Below are positions 44,801 through 55,919 of a DNA stretch of 64,000 nt, piece by piece (position 1 is the stretch's first letter; every line of letters begins with the position of its first letter). Source of the DNA: Apiospora phragmitis. Its lineage: Eukaryota > Ascomycota > Sordariomycetes > Amphisphaeriales > Apiosporaceae. The stretch is from the NCBI GenBank assembly GCA_038363925.1, contig JAQQWL010000006.1, positions 2,460,501 to 2,524,500 on the forward strand, read 5' to 3'. A program made the position numbers and the translations under genes. A model generated the notes under the pieces. It was not told where the DNA came from. It was given only the letters and a program-made list of their open reading frames with translations, and ran no database searches.

Positions 44801-46608
44801 CTACAGTGTTTCCTGGGTCAGCGTATTTGAATTTCTTTCCATTCGCCATTTCTGTCCCTGCTTCATCTCTAATAGTAGAAGCGGACCACATGATCCCGAA
44901 AGTAAGCCCAAGATCGTAAAGCACCAACCGACATCTACTGCGTTTATCACGATCTGGACCACAGCCAGACTCGCAGCTGCTAGGCCGCATCTTACAATGT
45001 TGGCGGAGGCCGCCGCGGTTGAGGATTGTGATGGGTTCAGGTCGGTAATCAAGGTCCCAAGGGCCTGAGTCCTCCGGTCAGTCATAACAGTACCTACTCA
45101 ACAAGGCCATGTAGAACGTACCACGAAAATTCCAGTAATACTAAATCCGATTATCGCTTGTAGAACCAAGGGTGCCGCAGCATGCTGAGGGCTCGTCAGA
45201 ATCTGATGGGTAAATTCGATGCTAGGATCTTACTACACGGAGACCAACCACCCAGCCATATCCGATAATCGAAACAGTGGCGACTCCAACCAGATAGAAG
45301 CAACTGCACAAGCGTGCCTCTTCTATTGGGACATCGTCGTCGTGGCGATCTGCCGCCGCGGTCTCGGTCATGTCGGATTCGCGAAGCTTCTTGAGTCGAG
45401 CATAGTCGTAATTCAAACACCTCCCTACGAGCTGTTAATCGATGAAGTGCCCATTTCGGAGAGTGCCACAGGGCAGAAAATCACCTGCCCCAAGAGTAGG
45501 TCGCAGCCAAGCATCCAAAGCCAAAAGTAATATAGATCAGCCTGGCCTGCAGCTCATAGTATCCATACGTATCAACGAATATCGAAGCTAACGTAGCCTG
45601 CACGCAACATTAAGTGGCGCAGTATATGCCGTTGCAAAGTAGAACGAGGAAGATGTCTTTGAAGAAAAGCAGCCTGAGGCAAGAGGCTGGGTTGGGGAAG
45701 ACAAAATGGGGCCTGCGCGGGTGGACGACAGACTTGCCGCCTATCGCTACCATTGAATGTATGAGGGGCCGGTAGATCCCCTCCGTAATGATACTTCCAT
45801 CTCCGACGATACTCCTTGCTGTCTCCGGCAGGGACAGTATCACCAGCAGAAGACAGAAACCTCCGAGAATAGCAAGAACCCAGAACACCCATTGCCAGTT
45901 CAGTTGAGAGGCAACAATACCCCCAAGAACGGGACCAAGCGGTGGGGCGACGTTGGGACTGTAGTTATGCTGTCAGAGTTTATAACAAGTAGTGCTGGGA
46001 TCAGATAGGGATGCAGAAAATACCCTATATTGAATATGCCGACATAAAGTCCTTTTTCGGAGGGACCCGCGATATCACTAATGACACCATAGCCAAGTGA
46101 AATTGTCCCTTGATGTTGGCAAAAGAGTTAGTCTGTTCGTTCCTTAGATTCTGCTGTGGAAAGTATCTGGGGGTATACCTGAGCTCCCCGCACTTTGAAC
46201 CATGCGGAGGACGAGGAGTGAGGTGTAGTTGCTCTGCAGAGCCAGACCGATGTTTGCAGCCAGGAAGATGGACAAGGCGATGATATACACTGGCCGCCGG
46301 CCCATGTTGTCCGCCGCACCGCCGAGTATAGCCGGAGTCACACCTGAGACGACCATGTAGGTTGTGATGGCCAGGTCGATCATACCGACAGTAGTGTGCA
46401 GGCTCTCCGCTATCGAGGTGATCGCAGGGTAGAAAATGAAACTGCTCATCGGAGAGAACATTGCAGCAAAAGCGGCAAGGAACAGAATCCAGCGCTTCTG
46501 CCAGATGGCGAAGGGAGAGTATGGGATAGGTTGAGCCGCAGCGGGGAATTCTTCCGGCGGCGCGCCGGAAATTGCATTCTTGTTTTCTGCCATGTTCCCA
46601 ATGGCCAT
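44801..46608 (-). pseudogene. MFS drug:H+ antiporter (DHA1 type), one in-frame stop and one phase mismatch
   Basis: Six exons on the minus strand: 46179-46608, 46024-46108, 45485-45958, 45234-45431, 45122-45184, 44801-45064. Family features: SPMSSFIFYPAITSIAESL in TM1, GGAADNMGRRPVYI (loop 2-3 motif A), SAGSSGTISLGYGVISDIAG across the first intron, and PNVAPPLGPVLGGIVASQLN (motif C region). These place it in the DHA1 multidrug/quinidine-resistance group. In exon 3, TAA at 45610-45612 replaces what should be a Tyr codon between GIYCAT and CCVQATLASIF, in an otherwise open frame. The exon 3/exon 4 join is off by one base (exon 3 ends in phase 2, exon 4 needs phase 0). With both ignored, about 504 residues and 12 TMs result. 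It is either a young pseudogene or carries assembly errors. Confidence 0.76.
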
Positions 46609-46969
46609 TCGGTCGTCTATACCCGAGTAACGTTAGGAGAGAAATAGGGGGTGTCGCATACACGGAGGTAGGTATCCAAAGTGCCAATTTAACTTAGTGT
46701 CGTGCTTTCTTCCCAGGACTTGATGATTCCGGTATTGTTCATCATGGTTGTGAACCAACCTTCTATCCCTGGCGTGTTCGTTCCGTTGGGTCGGTGATCG
46801 GCCGTACATGAAATGTGTACCGGGATCCAGCATAAGCGCCCAATGTCACCCTAATGGCCAAACCGACTGCACTTTCTCCTCTTCCTTGGCATGTAAATGC
46901 CTTTCTCACGGGCTGTACTCACCCCCTCCTTGTCTCAATGAGATAAATTGTAAACATTACACCGGAGCT
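46609..46969. promoter_or_regulatory. Bidirectional promoter, MFS / fructosamine-kinase-like genes
   Basis: Only 361 bases separate the divergent start codons at 46608 (minus) and 46970 (plus), so both 5' leaders and promoters share this interval. No specific factor site is evident. Confidence 0.5.
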
Positions 46970-48213
46970 ATGTCCATCTCTACCCAACTTCAACTCGAAC
47001 TCAAAGAACAGCTCGGCGCTCTCACTGATTCTCTCGGGGGAAGTTTGCCCATCGATGAGGCGGTGCTTGATGGTAATTGCCCTTCATGGCGCCCCTTTTG
47101 GAGCAAGAAACAAGCTAATAATGGAAGCAAGCATTGCCGGAGGGAACCAGATCTGCTTCGGCGCATAAGTATGGTGATTCCACATGGTCGTTCACAGCCA
47201 AGATAAACGTCCTCGATGCGGAGGATAGACCAACGGCTTTTTTTCTTGAAAGCAAGTCTACCCAGCCGACGAAGAGTCGCCCTGTGGCTCAATGGACTTA
47301 TTGGCGAATTAGTATGTCGCCGGCGAGCAAGGCGGTGCACAGCTCAAGGGGGAGTACACCGGTATGGCTGCGTTGCACCAGGCCGCGCCGGATCTGGTTC
47401 CACGGCCGATCGCGTGGGAAAAGGCGAAGACGATCGTCGCCCCACCCAGATTCTTCATCTTGGTGGAGTTTAAGGAGTTCGCCCCAGGGTTCCCGGACCC
47501 TGTGAAGCTCGGAGCTCGGTTGGCCGCCATGCACCGCAACACCGAGTCCCCGTACGCCGGCTTCGGTTTCCACATCCAGACATACGACGGCGCACGAATT
47601 CAGGACGTCACGCCCCAGGAGAAGTGGACGCCGTTCTTCTCGAGACTCCTCGCCGAGGCTTACCGCCAGGATGTGGAAGCCAACGGTGTCTGGCCCGAGC
47701 TCGAGGTCGTCTATAACCGGGTGCAATCCCGCCTTATCCCCAGGCTCATTGGCGCCCTGGAGGAAGACGGAAGGTCGGTTACGCCAGTTCTCATCCATGG
47801 AGACCTCTGGGACGGCAATATCGGCAACGATGCGGAAACGGGGAATCCGTGGATCTTCGACTGCGCAACGTATTATGCGCACAACGAGATGGAACTCGGC
47901 ATCTGGCGTGCGGAGAGGCACCAACTGAAAGCAAAGACTTATAGGCTGGAGTACCTAAAGCACTACGAAGCTAGCGAGCCCCAAGATGAGTGGGAAGATC
48001 GTATACTCCTATACAGCGCCAAGACGAACTTCATGTTCTCTGTCTGCTTTCCTGGAGGAGCACCATCGCGAAAAGTGTAGGTCACCGCGCCCAAGATGCA
48101 GACACACCTACTCAAAAGTCTATAGCGTTTTCAACGACATGCTGTACCTGATTCAGAAGTACGTACCGTGGGAGGAAGATTCCGAGGTTCAGTCCCAACT
48201 GTCCCAGCTGTAA
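46970..48213 (+). CDS. Fructosamine/ketosamine-3-kinase-like protein, internal join unresolved by one base
   Basis: Exon 1 46970-47072 (MSISTQLQLELKEQLGAL), intron 59 nt, exon 2 from 47132 (LPEGTRSASAHKYGDSTW, then INVLDAEDRPTAFFL), main exon to 48076, intron 48077-48125, last exon 48126-48213. Kinase features: HGDLWDGNIGND (catalytic loop), IFDCATYYAHNEMELGIWR (metal-binding Asp and the FN3K signature), and a closing YLIQKYVPW. This family phosphorylates protein-bound ketosamines or related small substrates. The second intron, about 47256-47331, does not close in frame. A T7 run at 47238-47244 is suspect because six T would give FFLK with the ATP-binding Lys instead of FFLE; alternatively one base is missing near the acceptor at 47312. 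The length would be about 350-360 residues. Confidence 0.72.
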
Positions 48214-48837
48214 TTAGGGGATCCGCACAGCGGTCATGAAAAATGGTGTGAAGTTATGATCGATAAGGATGTCTCTTAATATAGAAGCATACTATAAGAA
48301 TCGCAACCGAGGAGTTCATTGGAAAGTTCAATTGCATGGCAACATCAACGAGAGTGTAGTGACTGTGGATCTGCCGATAAGGGGGGGGGGGGGCTAGGGC
48401 CCTTTGTGTGGGGGACCATGCCAGAAGTGGCTGATGTTCTGGTCCGGCTCCAGCAGCCTCACGTTCGCCATCCTCAGCCCAGCTCTGACAATAATGTATT
48501 GTATGCAGTTGTTGAAACGTTGACAGACAGTGATTAGATACAGACTCAGCTGAAAACTAATCCATCGACTTGCTTTTCGATTAATGAAGGACCTTGCGAA
48601 ACGTTTTGGGATACGGACTGGCCTGGCCAAAACGAGTTAGAATCGTAAGAATCCAATCTCGTTTAAGTCAGATGGCATGATGTTGGTTTACGAGACTTGA
48701 CTAGATTAGTGAGTTAGTCACGGCGACTGATTCATACTAAAAGGGCTAACTTCCGCTCTAGTTCTTCTTTCCCTTGGGCCATGGTGGGAAACGTAGATCA
48801 TCGTCTAACACCTCGTTTATGAATAACTTCGCATATC
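48214..48837. other. Intergenic region
   Basis: About 620 bases; contains a G13 homopolymer at 48381-48393 and the CFEM gene promoter at its right end. No gene recognised. Confidence 0.5.
48381..48393. repeat. G13 homopolymer
   Basis: Thirteen G on the plus strand; longest mononucleotide run of G/C in the window. Confidence 0.85.
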
Positions 48838-49608
48838 ATGGCGCGCTTGACAACTACGTTGGTGCTCTTCAGCATTGCGTGCACGACCTTGGTCACTGCA
48901 ACACCAGAGCCCTTCGACCAAGAAGAGGAAAATCGCAATTCCAACTGTGATGTGAGTAATGGACCACCTTGGAGTGCTTGAAGTCGAAAAGAAAAAGAAA
49001 GAAAAAAGATAAAGACGCAGTTACAGAAGATGAGGAGAGTACCAAAGCTTACCATCCTTGAGTAGAACGGCTGCTTTTTTGGTAGCTTCCCCGGCGGCTC
49101 ATGTACAAATGACGCCGCATGCATGTGCACCCAGCAGAAGTATCGTGAGAAATATTTCTGCTGTATGGCGCAGAAATGTGCCCCTTCGGTTTTGCCTGGT
49201 GAGTGAGACAATCTTCCTACGCTCTGCCCTCATTACTGGGAGGGGGCCTTTTGGCACTGATGATGCTAACACCTGATAGATTCCATCGAACGTCAAAACA
49301 CAGAGTGTGAGGCCAGAAACATGCCATTTACTTTCGATATTGAAGCGGCCTGCGGCATCAAACTGAGCACATCCTCCTCGGTCTTGCCATCAAGTGCTGC
49401 TGCGCCCACTACAACCAGTGACTCGCGGTCACTGTCGGCGTCCGCAACGGTAACTGCTGCCACGAACCCATCGGGTGTGGTGCCTACGGGAAGCCCAGCC
49501 AGCAACGGCGCATCACCATCTCTAACGCCAAATAGCGTGGCGATGGGAAGGGCTATGTGGAACGGCGCGGTGGCTCTAGTAGTTGTATCGGGTTTGCTGC
49601 TGTGGTAA
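48838..49608 (+). CDS. CFEM-domain protein, secreted and probably GPI-anchored
   Basis: Three exons, 48838-48951, 49066-49198, 49280-49608, introns of 114 and 81 nt, intact 191 residues. The signal peptide is MARLTTTLVLFSIACTTLVT. The Cys pattern is CX3CX9C, then D, then CXC (NCDNGC ... GGSCTNDAACMC), followed by FCC, KC and two later Cys (TEC, AAC). This fits the CFEM module, including the Asp (SCTNDAAC) that binds heme iron in characterised CFEM proteins. Ten Cys are counted, two more than the usual eight. A Ser/Thr-rich stalk of about 80 residues follows, ending in NGAVALVVVSGLLLW, a GPI-anchor-type hydrophobic tail. It would sit on the plasma membrane or wall; heme-iron uptake or adhesion are the known family roles. 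Confidence 0.84.
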
Positions 49609-51062
49609 ACCGTGGTGTGGGATATAATTAATCCTGGTGAGGTAGGCTAATTATGTAGTCTCCTCAATGTTGTATAGTGGAATAGGATACCATTAGCACA
49701 ACCCTCCGCTGCGCCTCACGGTAATACTGCTGCCTTCCTCTGCAACCCAGTGTTTAGCGGGCAATATCATGATATAATTTACGGTACTTTCATTATAAAC
49801 TCAAGGCTTTATGATATTTCATATAGAACTTTTATTCCTACTATGCCTCACTTCGTCGAAACTAGCTGGGGCTGGTCATAGGATTCAACATGATTAAGCA
49901 AGGTTATTGTGTGTCAGGAACCGTGGTATTATAGCGAGCCAAGAAATTACTGTTATGGCAGCACTGACAATACATAGCGAGTATCCAAAAGTAGGATTAG
50001 TGACACAACAAAAGCGTACTAGCTACACGGGGACCGGTTGGCACCCTGTTCTGTGACAAACATGTCAGCGTAGTGTCGAAGGAATTTCTGCGTATGTGCT
50101 TCAAGCCTACCAGGCCTCTCAACCCAAACATGAGGGTCGTTTTTATCGAGAAGGAAAGTGAAAGAGGGTACTTTCTGGGGCCCACCCATATGTCCTGAAG
50201 AACACATCGTTGGTGTTCATGTTGTTACGTTAATTACCAGTCTATTGTTTACAGTGCAACATACTCAACTCTATATGCTAAACTACCTAGCACGTTATTC
50301 CTTTATGGGTTCTCATTACTTAGAATGGAGCACCGCTACTCAACTGTTGTCGATCATCGTGACTACCAGACGCATGGGCTCGCAAAGGGCATCCCCTTTC
50401 GTTAACACGATGATCTAGATAAAGAGATATCTGGAGCTCTAAGGGCCAAAAGAGATTGGGGGAAGTTCGTCTCCCCTATTCAGGGGGACAATGGCGGTCT
50501 CGGTGATCGATTCAGTTTGATTTGCGTGACAGTCCCGGAATGCCTGCCTGAAAGGTTAGAGATCATAGCATACGCCAATGAGTTTGCCTTTCTCTATGAT
50601 GTGAGGTCCCAGCGAGAATCTTGTGTGGATCATATATTGCTCTAGCTTATTGGCGAATGGGTGCGCGTATCGAACGCCAGTGGCCTCTGCTGGCCGGAGT
50701 TGGTGCTGCATTTGCTCGGCCCGACCCGCTAACTTGGATAACGACAGTGCACTAGTGGAGAGGCAGCTTTCCAGGGCTTCTGTACGGTTGCGTCACAAGT
50801 GTTGAGTACCATCAGATAAAGAACTGATTTCAAGTCCATCTGAAATACTATGTGAAGTTTGGTGTAAACTATGTACCTGTAACGTAGGTATGATGATATG
50901 TAAGTATGAACATGTAGGATGTCTGGTAGATCATGCATGTGGTATGGATTAGGTTGATGTACATTTACGTCCGATGTAGTTGCCTGGCCCCACCATCTTG
51001 ATTCAAGTCGCTTACCTGAGGAGACCAAGTCCATTGCGCCAACAACACCTTTTCTGTCCACG
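49609..51062. other. Intergenic region
   Basis: About 1.45 kb between two plus-strand genes. AT-rich patches at 49620-49960. No gene, RNA or repeat recognised. Confidence 0.5.
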
Positions 51063-52431
51063 ATGTCTACCCCAAGTAATGAAACAACACGTATAGACGA
51101 GCCTGTGGCTGTCCGACTCGTCAGGTCCGGGGCGCCCATCGATGCGCAAGTAAACTCCCACCTGTTCTCCAAACTCCCGCGCGAAGTTCGGGACCAGATA
51201 TGGCAACTGGCGTTCCAGGTCTACCAAGACTTCAATAGCCCGTATCCTCTCAACAAGGTGCACGTCAGGCCCGGCCAGGCGGCGAGGCTGCGCATCGACT
51301 TAGCTCTGCTGCTGACCTGCCGCGCCATCTACCTCGAGACCTACCTCATGCCCTTCCGGGAGAACACGGTGGAGATCTACGCAGGGGACGAGCAGGACGT
51401 CCCGACCGAGGAAGAACCGCTCAGATGGGCCCACTTCGCGCCGCCGTACTACGAGCCCATGAGCAAGATGCGCTCCTGGCAGTATGCGAACCTGACTAAA
51501 GTCTCGATCCGTTTCCAGCAGAACCAACTAGAGGACAGTAGTAAGTCTGTCATCTTCTGACATGGAAAAGGCCCCCGTCAAATTACATGGATAGAGCAGA
51601 TCGGACATTGAGGATAGATCTGACGATTTCAAAGGTCATCTTAGAAGAATTGGCAGGATGATGGGTGCAGGCGAGCGCCACGAGTCACGTTTGGTGGGAG
51701 TCAAACTGAACGCCCACTGGCGCCAATTGCCGGTGGTCTGGGGTGAGAAGTTCGACGAAGTGCCCTGGCCCGAGGCGGCTCCCGCGCTGGAGATCGGCCT
51801 GATGAAGTCGCATTGTGTCGGCCAGAAAATCACACAATTGACCATTCGCCTGGGCATGAGCGACTGGTGGTCATGGACAGATGCCCCGGACGACGGCCAC
51901 TCCCTACGGCTAGACCAGTGCTTGAGGATTGAGCCCATGCATACCGGGACTGGAGACGTAGACGACGCCGGGGCGATGCTTCAGGGCTATCTGGCACGGA
52001 AGAACGGCGAAGAACCCGATTTTGGGCTTTGCGAGCATGCTAAGTCCCGCTGCTGGGGGAATGCTCTCCATGGCATTTTCCCGGATCTGGAGAGGTTCGA
52101 GCTGGAGCTTGAAGCGCATGAGAAGAAAGCACCGCAGCTGGCCACAGTCGTCGAATGCGGCAAGCTCTGGAAGTTCCCACAGGATGTTGGCTATGAACTG
52201 TGTTGGGACCGTGACGAAGATGTGCCGTATATATGGAAAGGGCCAATGAATCAGTATATCAGGTGCCCATGGATGGACCGGCGTGGTACAAAGGCCGTTG
52301 GCAAAGACAAGCCTGAACACACTGCCTGGATAGGCCCGCGAAGCTCCGAAACATTTGACAATGGCATACGATATGTAGTTCAGCGCCTCGTTTATAGGCG
52401 AAGAAGAGTCCAGGAGCAGCCGGCTTCCTAG
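51063..52431 (+). CDS. DUF7730-like protein B (paralogue of 42179-43210)
   Basis: Exon 1 51063-51540 and exon 2 51635-52431 with a 94-nt intron (GTAAGT, branch CTGAC, TTCAAAG) give an intact 424 residues. N-terminal FSKLPREVRDQIWQLAFQVY followed by DLALLLTCRAIYLETYLMPF is the same F-box-like helix plus LLxTC block as in protein A, and LTIRLGMSDWWSWTDAPDD matches its LRITLRHTDWWSWESPP. Protein B is about 80 residues longer, with an acidic insertion after TVEIYAGDEQD. Function unknown. The two copies are 9 kb apart on the same strand, so dispersed duplication is more likely than recent tandem duplication; identity looks low. Confidence 0.72.
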
Positions 52432-52557
52432 ACGCATTATAATATGTGCATACCTGGAATCTATTCTATGTTTAGTGAATACGTTCTCTTTTCCTTCACG
52501 CCATCATAACCCTTGCTGGTGAGCCTTTCTGTGACCCCTCCCAACTCATTATTGTTC

Positions 52558-53445
52558 TTAAACTTCCTTTTCAACTTCTTCCACAGTCGGAACTCTGTGA
52601 AGTTTCACGCCTAGGAACTGAGCAATCGTCTGAACTGCATTCCACACCACCTTGACGTCGTCCACCGACACGCCCAGTCTCCGGATGCCGCGGATGTGCC
52701 AGCGGGTCTCCTTGGGCAGGTTCTGGATCATGATGGCGGCAAGCACGATGACCTCGGTGCCCAGGTCGTCGAGGACTTGGCGGTCGCTCAGGTAGAGGCC
52801 GTAGGTGATGTTCTGGCTGATCCAGGCGAAGTCCTTGTGGTCGTCGAAGAGGGCGAGAGTGCTGTTGGTGTCGCCCGTGTAGAGCTTGCGCATCCAGCCC
52901 AGGCCCCGCTCCAGGTTGGCCGCGTCGCACTGCCAGCCCTCGCGCGTGGCTACGGGGCTCGGGTCCTTGTCCTCGGGCCTTTCTTGGGCGTTGATCGCCA
53001 TGATGGCCTCGAGCGGCTTGCACACCCCCACGAATGGCACGCTCTTGACCAGTGCCTCCCGCAGCTCGCGGACCAGCGCGTGTCGCTGCGCCGGCGTCGA
53101 GAACTCGGGCTTGGCCGTCAGGTACAGGTACAGCCGGTCGCTGAGCTCCGGGTCGTTGCCGCCGGCCAGCGTGGCGATGGTGAGGAGGTACCACCGGTTC
53201 GGGCCCAGGCCGGAACGGGAGCAGTCCGATTCGATGGTGCGAAAGAGTTCGTGGATTTTTTGTTGATCAGAAGAAACAGGAGAAGAGGACGAGACGCTGG
53301 GCTCCTGCGTGGTGGCCATGTTTGCGGAAAAGCGAACGCAAGCCCGGTTTCTTCTGGTGAGTTGAGTTGCGGTGTAAGTGAGCGAGAGAGGAACGATGCT
53401 ACGGGAAATAACCGAACGAGAGAAGAACGACGCTGTGAGATACAT
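52558..53445 (-). CDS. AhpD-like / carboxymuconolactone-decarboxylase-fold protein
   Basis: Single-exon, intact, 295 residues. The first 43 residues (MYLTASFFSRSVISRSIVPL, many Arg/Ser/Thr, no acid) look like a mitochondrial presequence; a second Met at residue 43 could start a cytosolic form. The rest is all-helical. LREALVKSVPFVGVCKPLEA and TGDTNSTLALFDDHKDFAWI lie in the usual order of fungal AhpD-like proteins, ending with VKVVWNAVQTIAQFLG. The CXXC/His redox site of true AhpD is absent; ETRWHIRGI occupies the equivalent helix. A peroxidase role is therefore unlikely; the reaction is unknown. Confidence 0.72.
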   Translation of the reverse strand: MYLTASFFSRSVISRSIVPLSLTYTATQLTRRNRACVRFSANMATTQEPSVSSSSPVSSDQQKIHELFRTIESDCSRSGLGPNRWYLLTIATLAGGNDPELSDRLYLYLTAKPEFSTPAQRHALVRELREALVKSVPFVGVCKPLEAIMAINAQERPEDKDPSPVATREGWQCDAANLERGLGWMRKLYTGDTNSTLALFDDHKDFAWISQNITYGLYLSDRQVLDDLGTEVIVLAAIMIQNLPKETRWHIRGIRRLGVSVDDVKVVWNAVQTIAQFLGVKLHRVPTVEEVEKEV

Positions 53446-54091
53446 GGGGTCTCATATACATGACGAGTTTCGTTTGCTGTGCAGATTGACCTTGAAGCGG
53501 CAAACGCATATCTGGTGATTGAGCCCCTACCCTGTTGTGCAATGGCAGCTCCGAAGTCGTCACACCAGAAAATGCTCTCTGTTCATGCACACATCACACC
53601 ACTTTGGTCTAACTAAATCAACGTGTTGCTTACTTGACGAATAGGGGGGTTTTGTGTTGGACATTGGCGCGGGGACCCCGAGCTTCGGAGGTTGATCCCC
53701 GCACATTTGGCATGTTTGTCAACGGGATGCAAATAGATTTAAGCTTTATCCCATGGGGTACACTTTTTCCATAAAACATTGTAATCCTTGCCCACAAGGT
53801 ATGCATCGTTGGTATTAGACCTCTCACCTTTTGGTAACGATACCGTATAATTGCTATTAGTGGAGTCCCCTGGCCTTGTGGTTGTAAGTCCTGTTTCGTT
53901 GAATATCTAGCACTTTGTTATGCGATATGATATGTAAGGATATCATTAGGAAGCACCTTGGCGGCCTGGACTGCGGCCATCTGGGGGCCCAATACCTCGT
54001 TGCCTTCAATTGTTACATGTAAACATCCCTAAGCTGTGATCACAGGCTCCGGTCCGTGTACTCTGTTCGATTTTGGTCTATCAGTCTCAAG
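53446..54091. other. Divergent promoter region
   Basis: About 650 bases between the AhpD-like gene and the damaged SDR; no further gene seen. Confidence 0.5.
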
Positions 54092-54893
54092 ATGCATCAA
54101 CTGGATCATCCTTCAGATATCCTGGCAAAACTGTCGGGTCAAACAGTCATAATCACAGGTGCAGCCCGGGGTATCGGCGCTGCTGCCACCGCTATATTCA
54201 ACAGACATGGAGCAAACGTGGCCATCGCAGACCTGCCGCAACTCCAAGACACGGCCGAGGCTCTCATACGGTCGCTTGATCACCCGGAGAGGGCTGCTTT
54301 CAAGGCAGCGAATGTCATGCAGTGGAAGCTCTAGACGTGCTCGATGTCAATCTGAAAGGGTCGCTGAACAGTGAGTTGATGATAGAGAGCCCTGGTTCAG
54401 TCATGTGACTTTCTTACCCCTTGGTGAATTGACACTTACTTGTGATTCCCATAGCCCTGAGGCTGGGCTTGCATTATATAAACAGGAATCCCACGCCTTG
54501 CGCAGATGGTAGGGATTCTCGCGGCTCCATCACCTTGGTTGCTTCTACATCTGGCTACTTCGGCATGACTGGGAATGCGGCCTATGTTGCCTCCAAGCAC
54601 GGAGTGATCGGCCTTCTACGAGCGTCCCAGCAGAAGGCGACGGCACTCGGCATGAGGGTGAACGCGATCGCTCCGTTCATCACGCCGACGCAGATAACAT
54701 CTGGATTCGATGAGGCCAGCATGCTGGAATCCGGACTGGAGATTAACACGCCTGACCATGTCGGGATAGCTATTGCACAAGCGGCGGTGGACGAGGCCCG
54801 GCGCGGGACGGCATGCTTGGTGAGTCTTGACCCTTTGAAATATACAGTGTGTGACACTCCCAAGAAGCGGTGACTAACTGACTTTATCTAGTG
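54092..54893 (+). pseudogene. Short-chain dehydrogenase with internal deletion (SDR3)
   Basis: ATG at 54092. The N-terminus is well preserved (GQTVIITGAARGIGAAATAI, ANVAIADLP) up to FKAANVMQ at about 54320. The frame then jumps to EALDVLDVNLKGSLNT, which in intact SDRs lies about 50-60 residues later; the NNAG/NAG segment is missing and the original frame meets TAG at 54333. An intron (54371-54454) and exon 54455-54819 follow with catalytic SGYFGMTGNAAYVASKHGV, so Tyr and Lys are intact. A donor GTGAGT at 54820 and an acceptor TCTAG ending about 54891 do not lead to a long frame. A deleted core makes function very unlikely. In contrast to other broken genes here, the lesion is not a one-base slip. 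Confidence 0.72.
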
Positions 54894-55919
54894 ATCTGGC
54901 TGAGATGTTGTCACGACTCGAGCAATATCTGAAGAGTATAGGAGGATACAGACTTCCATCCAAACCTTCTTAGCCCATCACCAGATAGTTGAAAGGTTAT
55001 TGGCAGCAGGCTGTGTGTTCTGATCGTGTTATCCCCTTCAAGCTTTATGTATTTATGGGCAAATCCACCCCATTATGCACCTAAGCGTGTCCCTTCTATG
55101 TATCAGATCGTTATCATTATCGTCCTTGGTGGGGAGCTACCCCCCATGCTCTACTCATTCCAGCTCACAGTGGGCTCACTGACGCCATCAAGCGGCGGCC
55201 TAGGCTCCATAATAGGCCGAGACCCTTGTCCTACCTTGCCAGTACCCTCGAGGAAGTACCGCAGCCAGAGGGTCCATCGGGTCGAGGGGCACAACCAACA
55301 CCGAGTTTCGCGAGAGAGCATACTAGAACCCCAAAGAGGCTTACCGATTCAACGAGCACCACGCCTGTTTTGTTGCCTCGACATCAATGCGCAAACACGA
55401 AATTGCGCAAAACCCTCCAGTGAATGAATGCCAATATTCTGACATGAAGCCTGGAGCTTCATAGTGGCTTGTTGTCCTGTCACTTCCTCGTCTTCTGATC
55501 AGTCTGCCGGTGGTTTCTTCAAACCCTCCCGCCCATTTCACCCCTTCACATCTAAACTTGAATTGCTTCAGCCTTGAGGATTTTTTTTTGGCCGCGACCA
55601 AGCATAGATATTTTCGAGCATTATAATCCTTTAGAGAGTAGACGCGGCGGTAGGCCCAGTGCCTTCACAACCCCACCACCCCCGAAGCGACCGTGTGCGC
55701 CTACATAATTAATCAGGCAGACTGGGCCAAATCGAGCTCATCGACCCAACTCGTCCAGCTATCGATATACACATCTCTAGGCACCCTGCCGACTCCGACC
55801 CGTACTCGCCGACGCCGTCGTCTCCTTATCCTATCTCCTACTTGCCGACCCATACCACATCAGCATCGAAGTTACGAGTCTCGACTTAAGTGCAACACTG
55901 CACGAGCGCAACATCCGCC
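54894..55919. other. Intergenic region, upstream of hul5
   Basis: About 1 kb; contains pyrimidine-rich sequence at 55730-55870 just before the hul5 start, typical of fungal promoters and leaders. No gene recognised. Confidence 0.5.

Noticed and set aside
45592..45650. Intron that would remove the MFS in-frame TAA
   Set aside because: A GT...AG pair spans the stop, but it would delete a conserved TM segment (LLCNGIYCAT, CCVQ) and has a poor donor (GTTCTA).
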